From positions 1,178,001-1,242,000 of the forward strand of contig CAVZIK010000006.1 of assembly GCA_963775295.1 (NCBI GenBank): a DNA stretch of 64,000 bases, given 5' to 3'. Below are positions 50,776 to 58,344 of the stretch, one piece after another. Source of the DNA: JAMDEO01 sp963775295 (GTDB taxonomy: Bacteria; Actinomycetota; Thermoleophilia; RBG-16-64-13). Each line of letters begins with the position of its first letter. Positions within the stretch are counted from its first letter, which is position 1. Under the pieces are notes generated by a model, which saw nothing but the letters and a program-made list of their open reading frames with translations, was not told where the DNA came from and did no database searches. The position numbers were made by a program, and so were the translations under genes.

Positions 50776-50804
50776 TTGACAACTTAACGACCATTAATTA
50801 GAGT
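50776..50804 (+). promoter_or_regulatory. AOR operon promoter with operator between -35 and -10
   Basis: A perfect TTGACA at 50776-50781, a 17-bp spacer and TAGAGT at 50799-50804. The spacer contains the imperfect dyad TTAACGACCATTAA at 50784-50797 (10 of 14 bases symmetric), placed where a TetR dimer would block RNA polymerase. Transcription would start near 50811, giving a leader of about 180 nt before ATG 50993. Confidence 0.6.
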
Positions 50805-50877
50805 CACATGGTTGTGTGATTGCCGGAAGTGGGGCTGGGAGAACGGGGTCACGGTAGCTGGTACGATGATGGAGAGA

Positions 50878-50936
50878 GGTTCGGCCGGTGGGCACGATTT
50901 CCGCTGGGCGATTGTTGTCGTGGCCTGCCCCGAACC
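50878..50936 (+). ncRNA. Candidate structured 5' leader of the AOR operon
   Basis: Within the predicted leader, GGTTCGG (50878-50884) pairs with CCGAACC (50930-50936) and CACGA (50893-50897) with TCGTG (50918-50922), with internal loops and a 20-nt apical loop. The upstream in-frame GTG at 50888 lacks conserved protein character, so this part is more likely RNA than coding. Whether it is a cofactor-sensing RNA is not known. Confidence 0.35.
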
Positions 50937-50992
50937 GATCGGTGTATGGTGTGACTCTTTCCTGGAAAGCACTAGAAAGGGTGAATTCGGCG

Positions 50993-52864
50993 ATGTCCAA
51001 TGGGTATGCTGGAAAACTTCTGTTCGTCGATCTGACTACGGGTTCCCTCACGGTCGAGATCCCGGACGAGAGCTTCTATCGCAGTTGTATCGGCGGAACG
51101 GGAATGGGCGCGAAGGTCATGATGGAGCGGACCAAGCCCGGCATCGATCCGCTGGGATCAGACAACATGCTTTGCTTCGCCGCAGGGCCCCTCACCGCTA
51201 CCGGTGTCTATGGCGGCGGCCGCTTCATGGTGACGACGAAGTCACCTCTCACCAACAGCTGGGCCGACTCGAACTCAGGCGGTACCTGGGGACCGCAACT
51301 CAAGAACGCCGGTTATGACGGCGTCTTCCTCGTGGGGGCTTCCGAGAAGCCCGTCGCCTTGGTCATCGACAAGGGCGAAGCGCGCTTGGTGGACGCCGCG
51401 GGCATGTGGGGCAAGGACACCTACGAGACCGATGATGCTCTCCAGGAAGAACTCGGAGATCCGGGCAGCTGGACGATCAGTTGCATCGGGCCGGCAGGGG
51501 AGCAGTGCTCGCTCCTGGCCGGGATCGTCAACGAAAAGGGTAGGATCGCGGCCCGCTCGGGAGTGGGGGCGGTCATGGGCTCCAAGAAGCTCAAGGCGAT
51601 CGCGGTGCGCGGGGCTAAGGGCAGCCGAATCGGGGTGGCCGACAAGGAGGGTCTGAAGGCGATTCAGAAGGAATATCTGGCGGCCATCAAGGCCAGTCCG
51701 TTCATGGGCGGGTTGACGGCAGCCGGTACCGGCGCAGGCGTCAGCTTCCTTCTCTCTATCGGCGATTGCCCAGCGGACAACTGGACGACCACGGGCGCGG
51801 ACGCTATGCCCACGGCCAACAACTTGGACGCCGCCAACATGGACGTCTACAAGCTCAAGAGCTACGGGTGCCACTCGTGCCCCGTCCGTTGCGGCGCCCT
51901 TGTCAAGATAGACGAGGGTCCGTACGCCAGCCAGGACGAGATCCACAGGCCCGAGTACGAGACCCTGGGTGCGTTTGGGACGTTGTGCCACAACGACAGC
52001 AAGGAAGCGATCATTCGAGCCAATGAGATATGCAACCGCTATGGGATCGACACCATCGGGGTGGGCGGCTCGGTCGCGTTCGCTATCGAGTGCTACGAGA
52101 ACGGATTGATCACCGAGGAGGACACCGGCGGTCTCGAACTGAACTGGGGTAATTCTCCGGCTATCGTTGCCTTGACCGAGAAGATCGCAAAGCGCGAAGG
52201 ATTCGGCGCGGTGCTGGCGGATGGTTCGAAGCGTGCCGCCGAGCGTATCGGCAAGGGCAGCGACGAGTATGCGATGCATATCGGCGGACGTGAGCTACCC
52301 ATGCACGACCCTCGAGGGGGACCCGCTCTCGGCCTCTACTACATCGCCGATGCCACTCCCTCGCAGCATTGCGGTTCGCAGTCCATGGGCATGCTCGACG
52401 GAGGCGGTCCTCTCGGCTCCGACCCCCTTCTCCAATCGGAGTCGACCGAGGTCTTTGGCAACTACGACAACAAAGGCGAGCACTACGCTCGCGGTGCCGC
52501 CTACTGGCATCTCCTGAGCGCGGCCGGGCTCTGCTCGCTCTATTCGCAGTTCGACACGCCCCCGGTGGTCGAGTTGCTTCGACCGGTCACCGGCTGGGAT
52601 ATGGACTGGGCGGAAGGTCTTCGGGCCGGCCGGAGGATCCTCACACTGCGGCAGGCGTTCAACTTCCGGGAAGGTATCCGCCCGGAAGATTTCAGGTTGC
52701 CCAAGCGGTTTGAAGCCCCACTCAGTGCCGGTCCCATGGCCGGCCACGACGTGCCCTTCGAGGACATGCGTAGGGATTACTACAAGGCAATGGGCTGGGA
52801 TCCGGAAACGGGAAGGCCACTTCCCGAGACTCTCAAGGATCTTGGACTGGAAATCGAGGTTTGA
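50993..52864 (+). CDS. Aldehyde:ferredoxin oxidoreductase (tungsten/AOR family)
   Basis: 623 residues from ATG 50993. N-terminal AOR domain: GYAGKLLFVDLTTGSL, FYRSCIGGTGMGAK, GPLTATGVYGGGRF. The 4Fe-4S ligands are Cys293, Cys296 and Cys300 (YGCHSCPVRCG) with Cys514 (AGLCSLYSQF) as fourth. Other marks are PEYETLGAFG near 320, and LPMHDPRGGPALGLYY near 436. AOR-family enzymes carry a tungsten bis-pterin and oxidise aldehydes to acids with ferredoxin, or act on aromatic CoA esters and other compounds. It is the first gene of a five-gene run. The WtpABC importer 27 kb away could supply W. Confidence 0.93.
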   Translation: MSNGYAGKLLFVDLTTGSLTVEIPDESFYRSCIGGTGMGAKVMMERTKPGIDPLGSDNMLCFAAGPLTATGVYGGGRFMVTTKSPLTNSWADSNSGGTWGPQLKNAGYDGVFLVGASEKPVALVIDKGEARLVDAAGMWGKDTYETDDALQEELGDPGSWTISCIGPAGEQCSLLAGIVNEKGRIAARSGVGAVMGSKKLKAIAVRGAKGSRIGVADKEGLKAIQKEYLAAIKASPFMGGLTAAGTGAGVSFLLSIGDCPADNWTTTGADAMPTANNLDAANMDVYKLKSYGCHSCPVRCGALVKIDEGPYASQDEIHRPEYETLGAFGTLCHNDSKEAIIRANEICNRYGIDTIGVGGSVAFAIECYENGLITEEDTGGLELNWGNSPAIVALTEKIAKREGFGAVLADGSKRAAERIGKGSDEYAMHIGGRELPMHDPRGGPALGLYYIADATPSQHCGSQSMGMLDGGGPLGSDPLLQSESTEVFGNYDNKGEHYARGAAYWHLLSAAGLCSLYSQFDTPPVVELLRPVTGWDMDWAEGLRAGRRILTLRQAFNFREGIRPEDFRLPKRFEAPLSAGPMAGHDVPFEDMRRDYYKAMGWDPETGRPLPETLKDLGLEIEV

Positions 52865-52866
52865 GA

Positions 52867-53760
52867 ATGAAGGTCGGTTTCATCGGTGTGGGACAGATGG
52901 GCATCCACATGTCCAGGCACATCATGGACGCCGGGTTCGGACTCGTTGTGAACGACGCGAACAAGGACGCGGCCGCCCCTTTGCTTGAGGACGGCGCCGA
53001 GTGGGCCGACACACCGGCCGATGTCGCTGAGTCGTGCCGTGTGGTCGTATCGTGTCTCCCCAGCCCGCAGATCGTGGAAGACGTCACTCTTGGCCCCGTC
53101 GGCCTCCAAAACACATGGCAGGCCGGCGACATCTACGTCGACATGAGCACGAACTCGCCCTCGACCGTCAGGCGCATCGCCGAGGCCGCCGCTGGTCTTG
53201 GAGTGAAGGTGCTGGACGCTCCGGTGAGCGGCGGCACTAGAGGCGCCGAGATGGGCACGTTGACCATCATGGTTGGAGGCGATCCTGTGACTCTCGAGAA
53301 GGCCCGTCCGGTGCTCCAACCCATGGCCAACAAGATCTTCCATCTGGGTGACGTAGGATGCGGCAACGTGGCCAAGCTGGTCAACAACATGATCGGGCTT
53401 ACCTGCGGCTCCATCTGCGCCGAAGGTTTCGTTCTTGGGGTCAAAGCGGGCATCGACCCGCAGGCGCTCTACGATCTTATGTGCATCAGCACCGCCGACA
53501 ACTGGAGCCTCAGACAGTATCCCAATACTGTGTTCAAGCGTAACTTCGCTCCGGGTTTCAAGGTCAGCCTTGCCCACAAAGACATCAATCTCGCGATTGG
53601 TCTCGGCGACGAACACGGCGTCCCCCTGCCGGTGGCAAAAGTGGTGAAAGAAGACCTGGAGAAGGCCATGGCGGATGGCCTAGGCGATGAAGGAGTCGAC
53701 GCGGTCATACGGAGCCTTGAAGAAACGGCCAAGGTGCAGGTGCGCACCTCCAATCAGTAG
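52867..53760 (+). CDS. 3-hydroxyisobutyrate dehydrogenase-family oxidoreductase (2)
   Basis: 297 residues from ATG 52867, two bases after the AOR stop. NAD(P) site VGFIGVGQMGIHM; DAPVSGGTRGAEMGTLTIMVGG for substrate; catalytic Lys in GNVAKLVNNMIGL; and the C-terminal FKVSLAHKDINLAIGL. This matches the classical SGG form of the family. In the operon it could form or remove a hydroxy-acid or semialdehyde that AOR handles as the aldehyde. Confidence 0.88.
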   Translation: MKVGFIGVGQMGIHMSRHIMDAGFGLVVNDANKDAAAPLLEDGAEWADTPADVAESCRVVVSCLPSPQIVEDVTLGPVGLQNTWQAGDIYVDMSTNSPSTVRRIAEAAAGLGVKVLDAPVSGGTRGAEMGTLTIMVGGDPVTLEKARPVLQPMANKIFHLGDVGCGNVAKLVNNMIGLTCGSICAEGFVLGVKAGIDPQALYDLMCISTADNWSLRQYPNTVFKRNFAPGFKVSLAHKDINLAIGLGDEHGVPLPVAKVVKEDLEKAMADGLGDEGVDAVIRSLEETAKVQVRTSNQ

Positions 53761-53792
53761 ATCCGATCTTCGAATCGAACAGGAGGAACGGG

Positions 53793-54158
53793 ATGATAGT
53801 CATTGAAGGCAGCACCGTGCAGCCGACCATCATGGCCCCCGAGAACGACGTCATCGTCGGCAGGGCGCCCGTGAGTGGCAAACGACTCTTCAACATGGCC
53901 GACACAGAAGGATGGGCAGCCTCGCTTACCACTTTCGGCATCGGGGGCCGACTCAACTGGCACACACATGACTCCGAGCAGATCCTTTATGTGACCGAGG
54001 GCCGGGGGATCGTCGCAACTAAGGAAAAAGAGTATGTGATCACGCCGGGCTGCTTGATCTACATACCGGCCGGCGAGAACCACTGGCACGGCGCGACTGA
54101 TGATTCTTCCATGGCCCACCTCAACATCCAAAAATCCGGCATCCACCTGGCGGAATGA
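53793..54158 (+). CDS. Cupin-domain protein
   Basis: 121 residues, a single small beta-barrel. Metal-binding motif 1 is LNWHTHDSEQILYVTEGRG (His, His, Gln/Glu), motif 2 is IPAGENHWHGATDD. Such proteins bind a divalent metal and act as isomerases, dioxygenases or sensors. ATG 53793 with AGGAGG upstream. It lies between the hydroxyacid dehydrogenase and zinc alcohol dehydrogenase genes, so it likely acts on the same metabolite. Confidence 0.85.
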   Translation: MIVIEGSTVQPTIMAPENDVIVGRAPVSGKRLFNMADTEGWAASLTTFGIGGRLNWHTHDSEQILYVTEGRGIVATKEKEYVITPGCLIYIPAGENHWHGATDDSSMAHLNIQKSGIHLAE

Positions 54159-54177
54159 GTTCAAGGAGCGATCGCAC

Positions 54178-55263
54178 ATGAAAGCTGCCGTTTGTTACGA
54201 GTTTGGCAAGCCTCTCGTCATCGAGGATCTATCGATGCGGTCTCCCAGGAAGGACGAAGTGCGCGTGAAGGTCGCCGCCACGGCTATCTGCCATAGCGAT
54301 ATCCACGACCTGCACGGCGACTTCGGCGGCAATCCTCCCTTCGTGGGAGGACACGAGACGGCTGGGTATGTTGAGGAAGTGGGTGCAGACGTCACTTGCG
54401 TGAAGCCGGGCGATCCGGTAATTGTGAGTCTGCTGGAGGCCTGTGGTACGTGCCGGTGGTGCGTTACAGGCAAGCCGTACTTCTGCCAGACCAAAGTCAC
54501 CTACGATGTCGAGGGGACCTTCACGAACGCGAAGGGCGAAGGCGTCATCCAGAAGGCTCGAGTGGCGGGCTTCGCTGAGGAAGTTCTTGTGCACGAATCG
54601 CAACTCGTCAAGATCGATCCGGACTTTCCTATGGAACTGGCCTGCCTGCTGGCCTGTGGAGTGATCACCGGCTTTGGAGCGGTTGTCAATCGCATGAAGG
54701 TCCCGCCGATGAGTAGTGTGGTCGTCATCGGGACGGGCGGCGTGGGACTGAACGCGGTCCAGGGAGCGGTCGTCTGCGGCGCCAACCCGATCATCGCGGT
54801 CGACATCCTGGATTCCAAGCTCGAGAGGGCCAAATACTTTGGCGCCACCGATGTCGTGAACAGCAAGAACGGCGATGCCGTGACGGCCGTCAGGACGATC
54901 GCAGGCGGCGAGGGCGCGGACTACGTCTTCGTGACCGTGGGCAGCTCGGCAGCTCTGCAGCAGGGTTACTCCATGCTGGGCCGGGGCGGGACTGCGGTCA
55001 TGGTCGGCCTGCCGCCTGCCACCGACGCGCCGTTCTCCGTGCCTGCGGGCGAGCTGGCTTTCACCGAGCGGACGGTGACTGGGGGCTTCATGGGCTCCAC
55101 CCGGCTTTCGGTAGACGTTCCCGGCATTATCTCTCTCTACAAGGCGGGTCGCTACAAGTTGGACGAGCTCGTCGCCGGTCGTTATCCGTTGGATCGCATC
55201 AACGAGGCCCTCGAGTCGTCGATGGCGGGAGAAGCCCTGCGGAACGTCATAACCTTTGGATAG
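54178..55263 (+). CDS. Zinc-dependent alcohol dehydrogenase
   Basis: 361 residues from ATG 54178 (AAGGAG 9 nt upstream). Catalytic zinc ligands are in ATAICHSDIHDLHGDF and the GGHETAGYVEEVG motif; the structural zinc Cys lie in CGTCRWCVTGKPYFC; the Rossmann fold is VVIGTGGVGLNAVQGA. MDR enzymes of this type reduce or oxidise an alcohol/aldehyde with NAD(H). Beside AOR it may provide or remove the aldehyde. Longer open frames upstream overlap the cupin gene and are not used. Confidence 0.9.
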   Translation: MKAAVCYEFGKPLVIEDLSMRSPRKDEVRVKVAATAICHSDIHDLHGDFGGNPPFVGGHETAGYVEEVGADVTCVKPGDPVIVSLLEACGTCRWCVTGKPYFCQTKVTYDVEGTFTNAKGEGVIQKARVAGFAEEVLVHESQLVKIDPDFPMELACLLACGVITGFGAVVNRMKVPPMSSVVVIGTGGVGLNAVQGAVVCGANPIIAVDILDSKLERAKYFGATDVVNSKNGDAVTAVRTIAGGEGADYVFVTVGSSAALQQGYSMLGRGGTAVMVGLPPATDAPFSVPAGELAFTERTVTGGFMGSTRLSVDVPGIISLYKAGRYKLDELVAGRYPLDRINEALESSMAGEALRNVITFG

Positions 55264-55298
55264 CAGACCGCCAAGAGGCGGCGTGAAGCGAGGAAGAC

Positions 55299-55961
55299 AT
55301 GTCCGAATACCAGGGGCCCGATTGCTCGCAGTGCAGGGTCAACACCTGTCTTTCTGAGCCCGGAACCGGGGCTCTTCCCGGCTTCTGCCCCATGGTGGCT
55401 AAGCCGGCGGTGCTGGAGCGGTCGCGGGAGGTCTACGAGTCGGATCCGCTTCTTCGCCGGATCGCGGCGGAATCAGCCCGAACCGAGGCGGCCGGGTACT
55501 GCGTGGCCACGCGAGTGGAGGAGACCATGGACTTTGCGCGGCGCATGGGCTGGCGCCGCCTCGGGATCGCTCACTGCATGGGATTGATAAGAGAGGCCAA
55601 GATAGCTCGGGACATATTTACCGCGCACGGCTTCGAGGTGTTCACGGTGTGTTGCAAGACAGGCTCCATCGACAAAGAGAGCATCGGGCTAAGGGATGAC
55701 GAGAAAGTGCACCCCGGTGAGTACGAGGTCCAATGTAACCCGGTGGGGCAGGCAGCTTTGTTGGCCGAGGCGGGGACTGAGATGAACGTCCTCATGGGCT
55801 TGTGCGTGGGGCACGATAGCATGTTCTTCATGCACTCCAAAGCGCCGACTACAGTGCTGGTGGTGAAAGACAGGGTGCTGGGTCACAATCCGGTGGCCGC
55901 CCTCTACGGAGTCCATCAGTACTATCGCCGTCTCGTGGAGCCTCCCAAGGGCGAAGCCTAG
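55299..55961 (+). CDS. DUF1847 cysteine-rich protein
   Basis: 220 residues. Four Cys near the N-terminus (Cys9, Cys12, Cys17, Cys30: PDCSQCRVNTCLSE and GFCPM) suggest a metal or Fe-S site, and Cys pairs recur (VCCKTG, LCVGHD, AHCMGL). The pattern MGWRRLGIAHCMGLI, CNPVGQA and LGHNPVAALYG belongs to DUF1847, common in strict anaerobes and of unknown role. ATG 55299; it closes the AOR operon. Its TAG shares bases with the stop codon of the convergent gene (CTAG at 55958-55961). Confidence 0.82.
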   Translation: MSEYQGPDCSQCRVNTCLSEPGTGALPGFCPMVAKPAVLERSREVYESDPLLRRIAAESARTEAAGYCVATRVEETMDFARRMGWRRLGIAHCMGLIREAKIARDIFTAHGFEVFTVCCKTGSIDKESIGLRDDEKVHPGEYEVQCNPVGQAALLAEAGTEMNVLMGLCVGHDSMFFMHSKAPTTVLVVKDRVLGHNPVAALYGVHQYYRRLVEPPKGEA

Positions 55962-57172
55962 AATCGGATAGTCTTCTCCCAGACGAGGCCGCGGACGTGC
56001 CGCGATGTCACCCATTGGGACAAGGCGCGCAGTACGGGGATGAGCCAGGCCTGCGAGTAGGTGAAATACATGAGGAGGGCCGTGCCCATGTTCTGGGCGT
56101 CGGCTTCCTCCTCGATGGCCGCGCTGGCCGTGAGCTGGAACCAATACACCCCGGCCATCATGTACCAGAGGATGATGAAGGGCAGCCCCTTGATCGGGTT
56201 GTGGAAGACGCCGAACAGACCACCGACGAAGTACACATCCGAAGCAATGAGCACGCTGGTAAACAGTACGTAGATGCTTATCAATTGCACCATCTCCGCG
56301 AATATGGCGGCCGATGTCTTATAGCTGCCGGTTCGCAGGATCCGCGCAGCCGTAAAGAGGTTGCCGCGTATCCACCGCGTGCGCTGTCTGACCCAGGTGG
56401 AGAGCTTCTCGGGCTCCTGTTCCCAGGTGCGGGCGTCCGGAGCCACCGCGACCCGCATCTTCCGAGCCGTTAGTTCGATGGTCAGGTCGAGATCCTCCGC
56501 CAGCGCTAGTTCGTTCCAGCCTCCGGCCTCGCGCACGGCCTGCGTTCGGAGCACGTAGTTGGTCCCTGTAAGCGAGCCGATCTTGAACAGCTGCCAGCGT
56601 CCACACTGCATGATCATTTGGAAGACCATGAACTCCAGCCCGATCATTCGCGTCAGCAGATTGCGCCTCAAGTTGAGGGTCTTCACGTAGCCCACCGCTC
56701 CGGCCAGACCGGGATCGGCCAGGGCTCGAGAGATCAGGCGCCGTAACGCCTCGGGTTCCGGGCGGTTGTCTGCATCGTAGATACTGAGGAAAGGGGTTGA
56801 TACCATTGACAACCCGTAGTTGAGCACCCGGGCTTTGCCCTGGTTCTCTCCCGCCGGGACATCGAACACCCTGACGAACGGATAGACCGCGGCGACTCGG
56901 CGGGCCAGAAGGCCGGTGTCATCGCTGGAGCGGTCGTTCAACACCCAGACGTTGAGCTTGTCCTTGGGGTATCTCTGGGCGACCAAGGCCGCCAGAGTTG
57001 CGTCGATGACCTTGGCTTCATTGTGGCACGGGATGAGGACCGTGACCCCGGGCCACTCCACCGGTTCCGGAGGTCGTTGGTAGTTGCCGCGCATAGCAAG
57101 CCCGGCGGCACTGAGCACGAGGTAGTAGAGGAGCACGCACCAGAACACCACCGCGAAGCCGAGCATGACCAT
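55958..57172 (-). CDS. Family 2 glycosyltransferase, processive polysaccharide synthase type
   Basis: 404 residues from ATG 57172, which shares one base with the upstream stop (TGATG). An N-terminal membrane helix, a GT-A domain with VTVLIPCHNEAKVIDATL, VLNDRSSDDT, IYDADNRPEPEA, ALAEDLDLTIEL and QRTRWIRG (the D, DxD, ED, QxxRW set of BcsA/IcaA-like synthases), and a C-terminal bundle of membrane helices. It should polymerise and export a beta-linked sugar chain. The preceding gene has a degenerate GGDEF domain, which suggests allosteric control. Confidence 0.9.
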   Translation of the reverse strand: MVMLGFAVVFWCVLLYYLVLSAAGLAMRGNYQRPPEPVEWPGVTVLIPCHNEAKVIDATLAALVAQRYPKDKLNVWVLNDRSSDDTGLLARRVAAVYPFVRVFDVPAGENQGKARVLNYGLSMVSTPFLSIYDADNRPEPEALRRLISRALADPGLAGAVGYVKTLNLRRNLLTRMIGLEFMVFQMIMQCGRWQLFKIGSLTGTNYVLRTQAVREAGGWNELALAEDLDLTIELTARKMRVAVAPDARTWEQEPEKLSTWVRQRTRWIRGNLFTAARILRTGSYKTSAAIFAEMVQLISIYVLFTSVLIASDVYFVGGLFGVFHNPIKGLPFIILWYMMAGVYWFQLTASAAIEEEADAQNMGTALLMYFTYSQAWLIPVLRALSQWVTSRHVRGLVWEKTIRF

Positions 57173-58158
57173 CAGCGGGTCTTTGCTTTTGTCTTGACTG
57201 AAACCAGCGGGGCGGCCCAAGACGGACCGGCCAAGCGCACGCGGAGTGCGTCCAAAGGCGCGAGTTCCGAGACTGCCAAGTCGATCATCGTGTCAAGATT
57301 AGCGCCGTCGGCGGGATAGGAAGCGATCCCGAAACGAGCCCTATCGACGAGCGCCTGCCCGGCAAACTCGGAGGCTTTGGCCAAGCGGTCGAGCACCCGT
57401 TTCAATGCGGGCTCGACAGCTTGTTCGTCGGTCTCTACCAGCAATCCGAGGTAGATATCCGGCTTCCACATGGTCCACAAATCTTGATTGCCTCTAGTCT
57501 CGGAGCAGAGGATCTCCCCGACCATACGCTCGGCGACCGCCATGGCCACAGAGCCTTGTCCCAAATTGAAGTATTCAGACAGATCGATCGCGACCAGAAG
57601 GAAGGGGCGAGAGGTCCTGTATGACCGGCTCAGCTCCCTTGACGCGGCCGCCTCGAATGCGCCCGGCGTAAGAAGGCCGGTCGCTTCATCCTCACTCACG
57701 TATCGACGGACCAGTTCCTGGGCATCTTCAAGAGCCCGTTGCCGGAGGCGTATCAGGGAGATGAGCGCCACGGAACTGGCGAGAAAGAACACAGTGCAGA
57801 AATGGGATAAGACGTACTGAGCCTGGGCGACCTCACCCCATCCAAGACGATAGCCTTGGATGGCCATGGCGCTGGCCGACGCGAAAGCGTAGACGAGGAC
57901 AAGAGCCAGCGCCGTGCCGGTGCGGAGGCTTCCGATGAGTACTGTGAGGCCCGGTATGAGGACGAGCGCCAGCCACGACCACCGGTCTCCCAGTATCGCC
58001 GGCGCCCTTAGAATCAGAAGCGCCGTGGCTACCCCGTACACCGTCAGGCCGAGTCCGATCCCGGCCAGGCCCCGCTGAGCCCCGAATCGCGCTACGCGCT
58101 CACGGGTCTTCCCGGCCCGCAGTCCCCGGGGAAGCACGCGGCTGAGTCCTGCATTCAT
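57172..58158 (-). CDS. Membrane protein with degenerate GGDEF domain
   Basis: 328 residues from ATG 58158 (GGAG 9 nt upstream). About five membrane helices (residues 30-140) precede a cytoplasmic GGDEF-fold domain: DEATGLLTPGAFEAAASREL, PFLLVAIDLSEYFN, VAERMVGEILC. At the active-site loop the GGDEF sequence reads WKPDIYLGLL, so the glycines and acidic residues needed for catalysis are gone. It cannot make c-di-GMP in the usual way but could bind it or act as a structural regulator. Translation is coupled to the GT2 gene. Confidence 0.8.
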   Translation of the reverse strand: MNAGLSRVLPRGLRAGKTRERVARFGAQRGLAGIGLGLTVYGVATALLILRAPAILGDRWSWLALVLIPGLTVLIGSLRTGTALALVLVYAFASASAMAIQGYRLGWGEVAQAQYVLSHFCTVFFLASSVALISLIRLRQRALEDAQELVRRYVSEDEATGLLTPGAFEAAASRELSRSYRTSRPFLLVAIDLSEYFNLGQGSVAMAVAERMVGEILCSETRGNQDLWTMWKPDIYLGLLVETDEQAVEPALKRVLDRLAKASEFAGQALVDRARFGIASYPADGANLDTMIDLAVSELAPLDALRVRLAGPSWAAPLVSVKTKAKTR

Positions 58159-58286
58159 GGCGAATCGCTCCAAGCCCTTGCGGCCGTCGTGTTACTACCA
58201 CCCCTTCTATCGGTTCTGGGTGCCGGTTGCTTTAAGAGGGTCTTCTGGGAGGCCTGCGCCTCCTATCCGTAGTCGGGCGCGGCGGG

Positions 58287-58292
58287 TATCAT
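58287..58292 (+). promoter_or_regulatory. Candidate -10 box upstream of the transhydroxylase-like gene
   Basis: TATCAT (5 of 6) about 55 bases upstream of ATG 58345, within the 186-base divergent gap from the GGDEF gene. The -35 region is not convincing. AGGGGGAA upstream of the ATG is a good ribosome site. Confidence 0.35.
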
Positions 58293-58344
58293 TCTCAGAA
58301 GGAATTGATGGCTGTCTACGCGGCGTGGCAGGGGGAATGCAGAT

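Noticed and set aside
50888..50992. Upstream GTG start for AOR adding 35 residues
   Set aside because: Extra residues do not look like the AOR N-terminus, and the segment is better explained as a structured leader; ATG 50993 precedes the conserved GYAGKLL motif.
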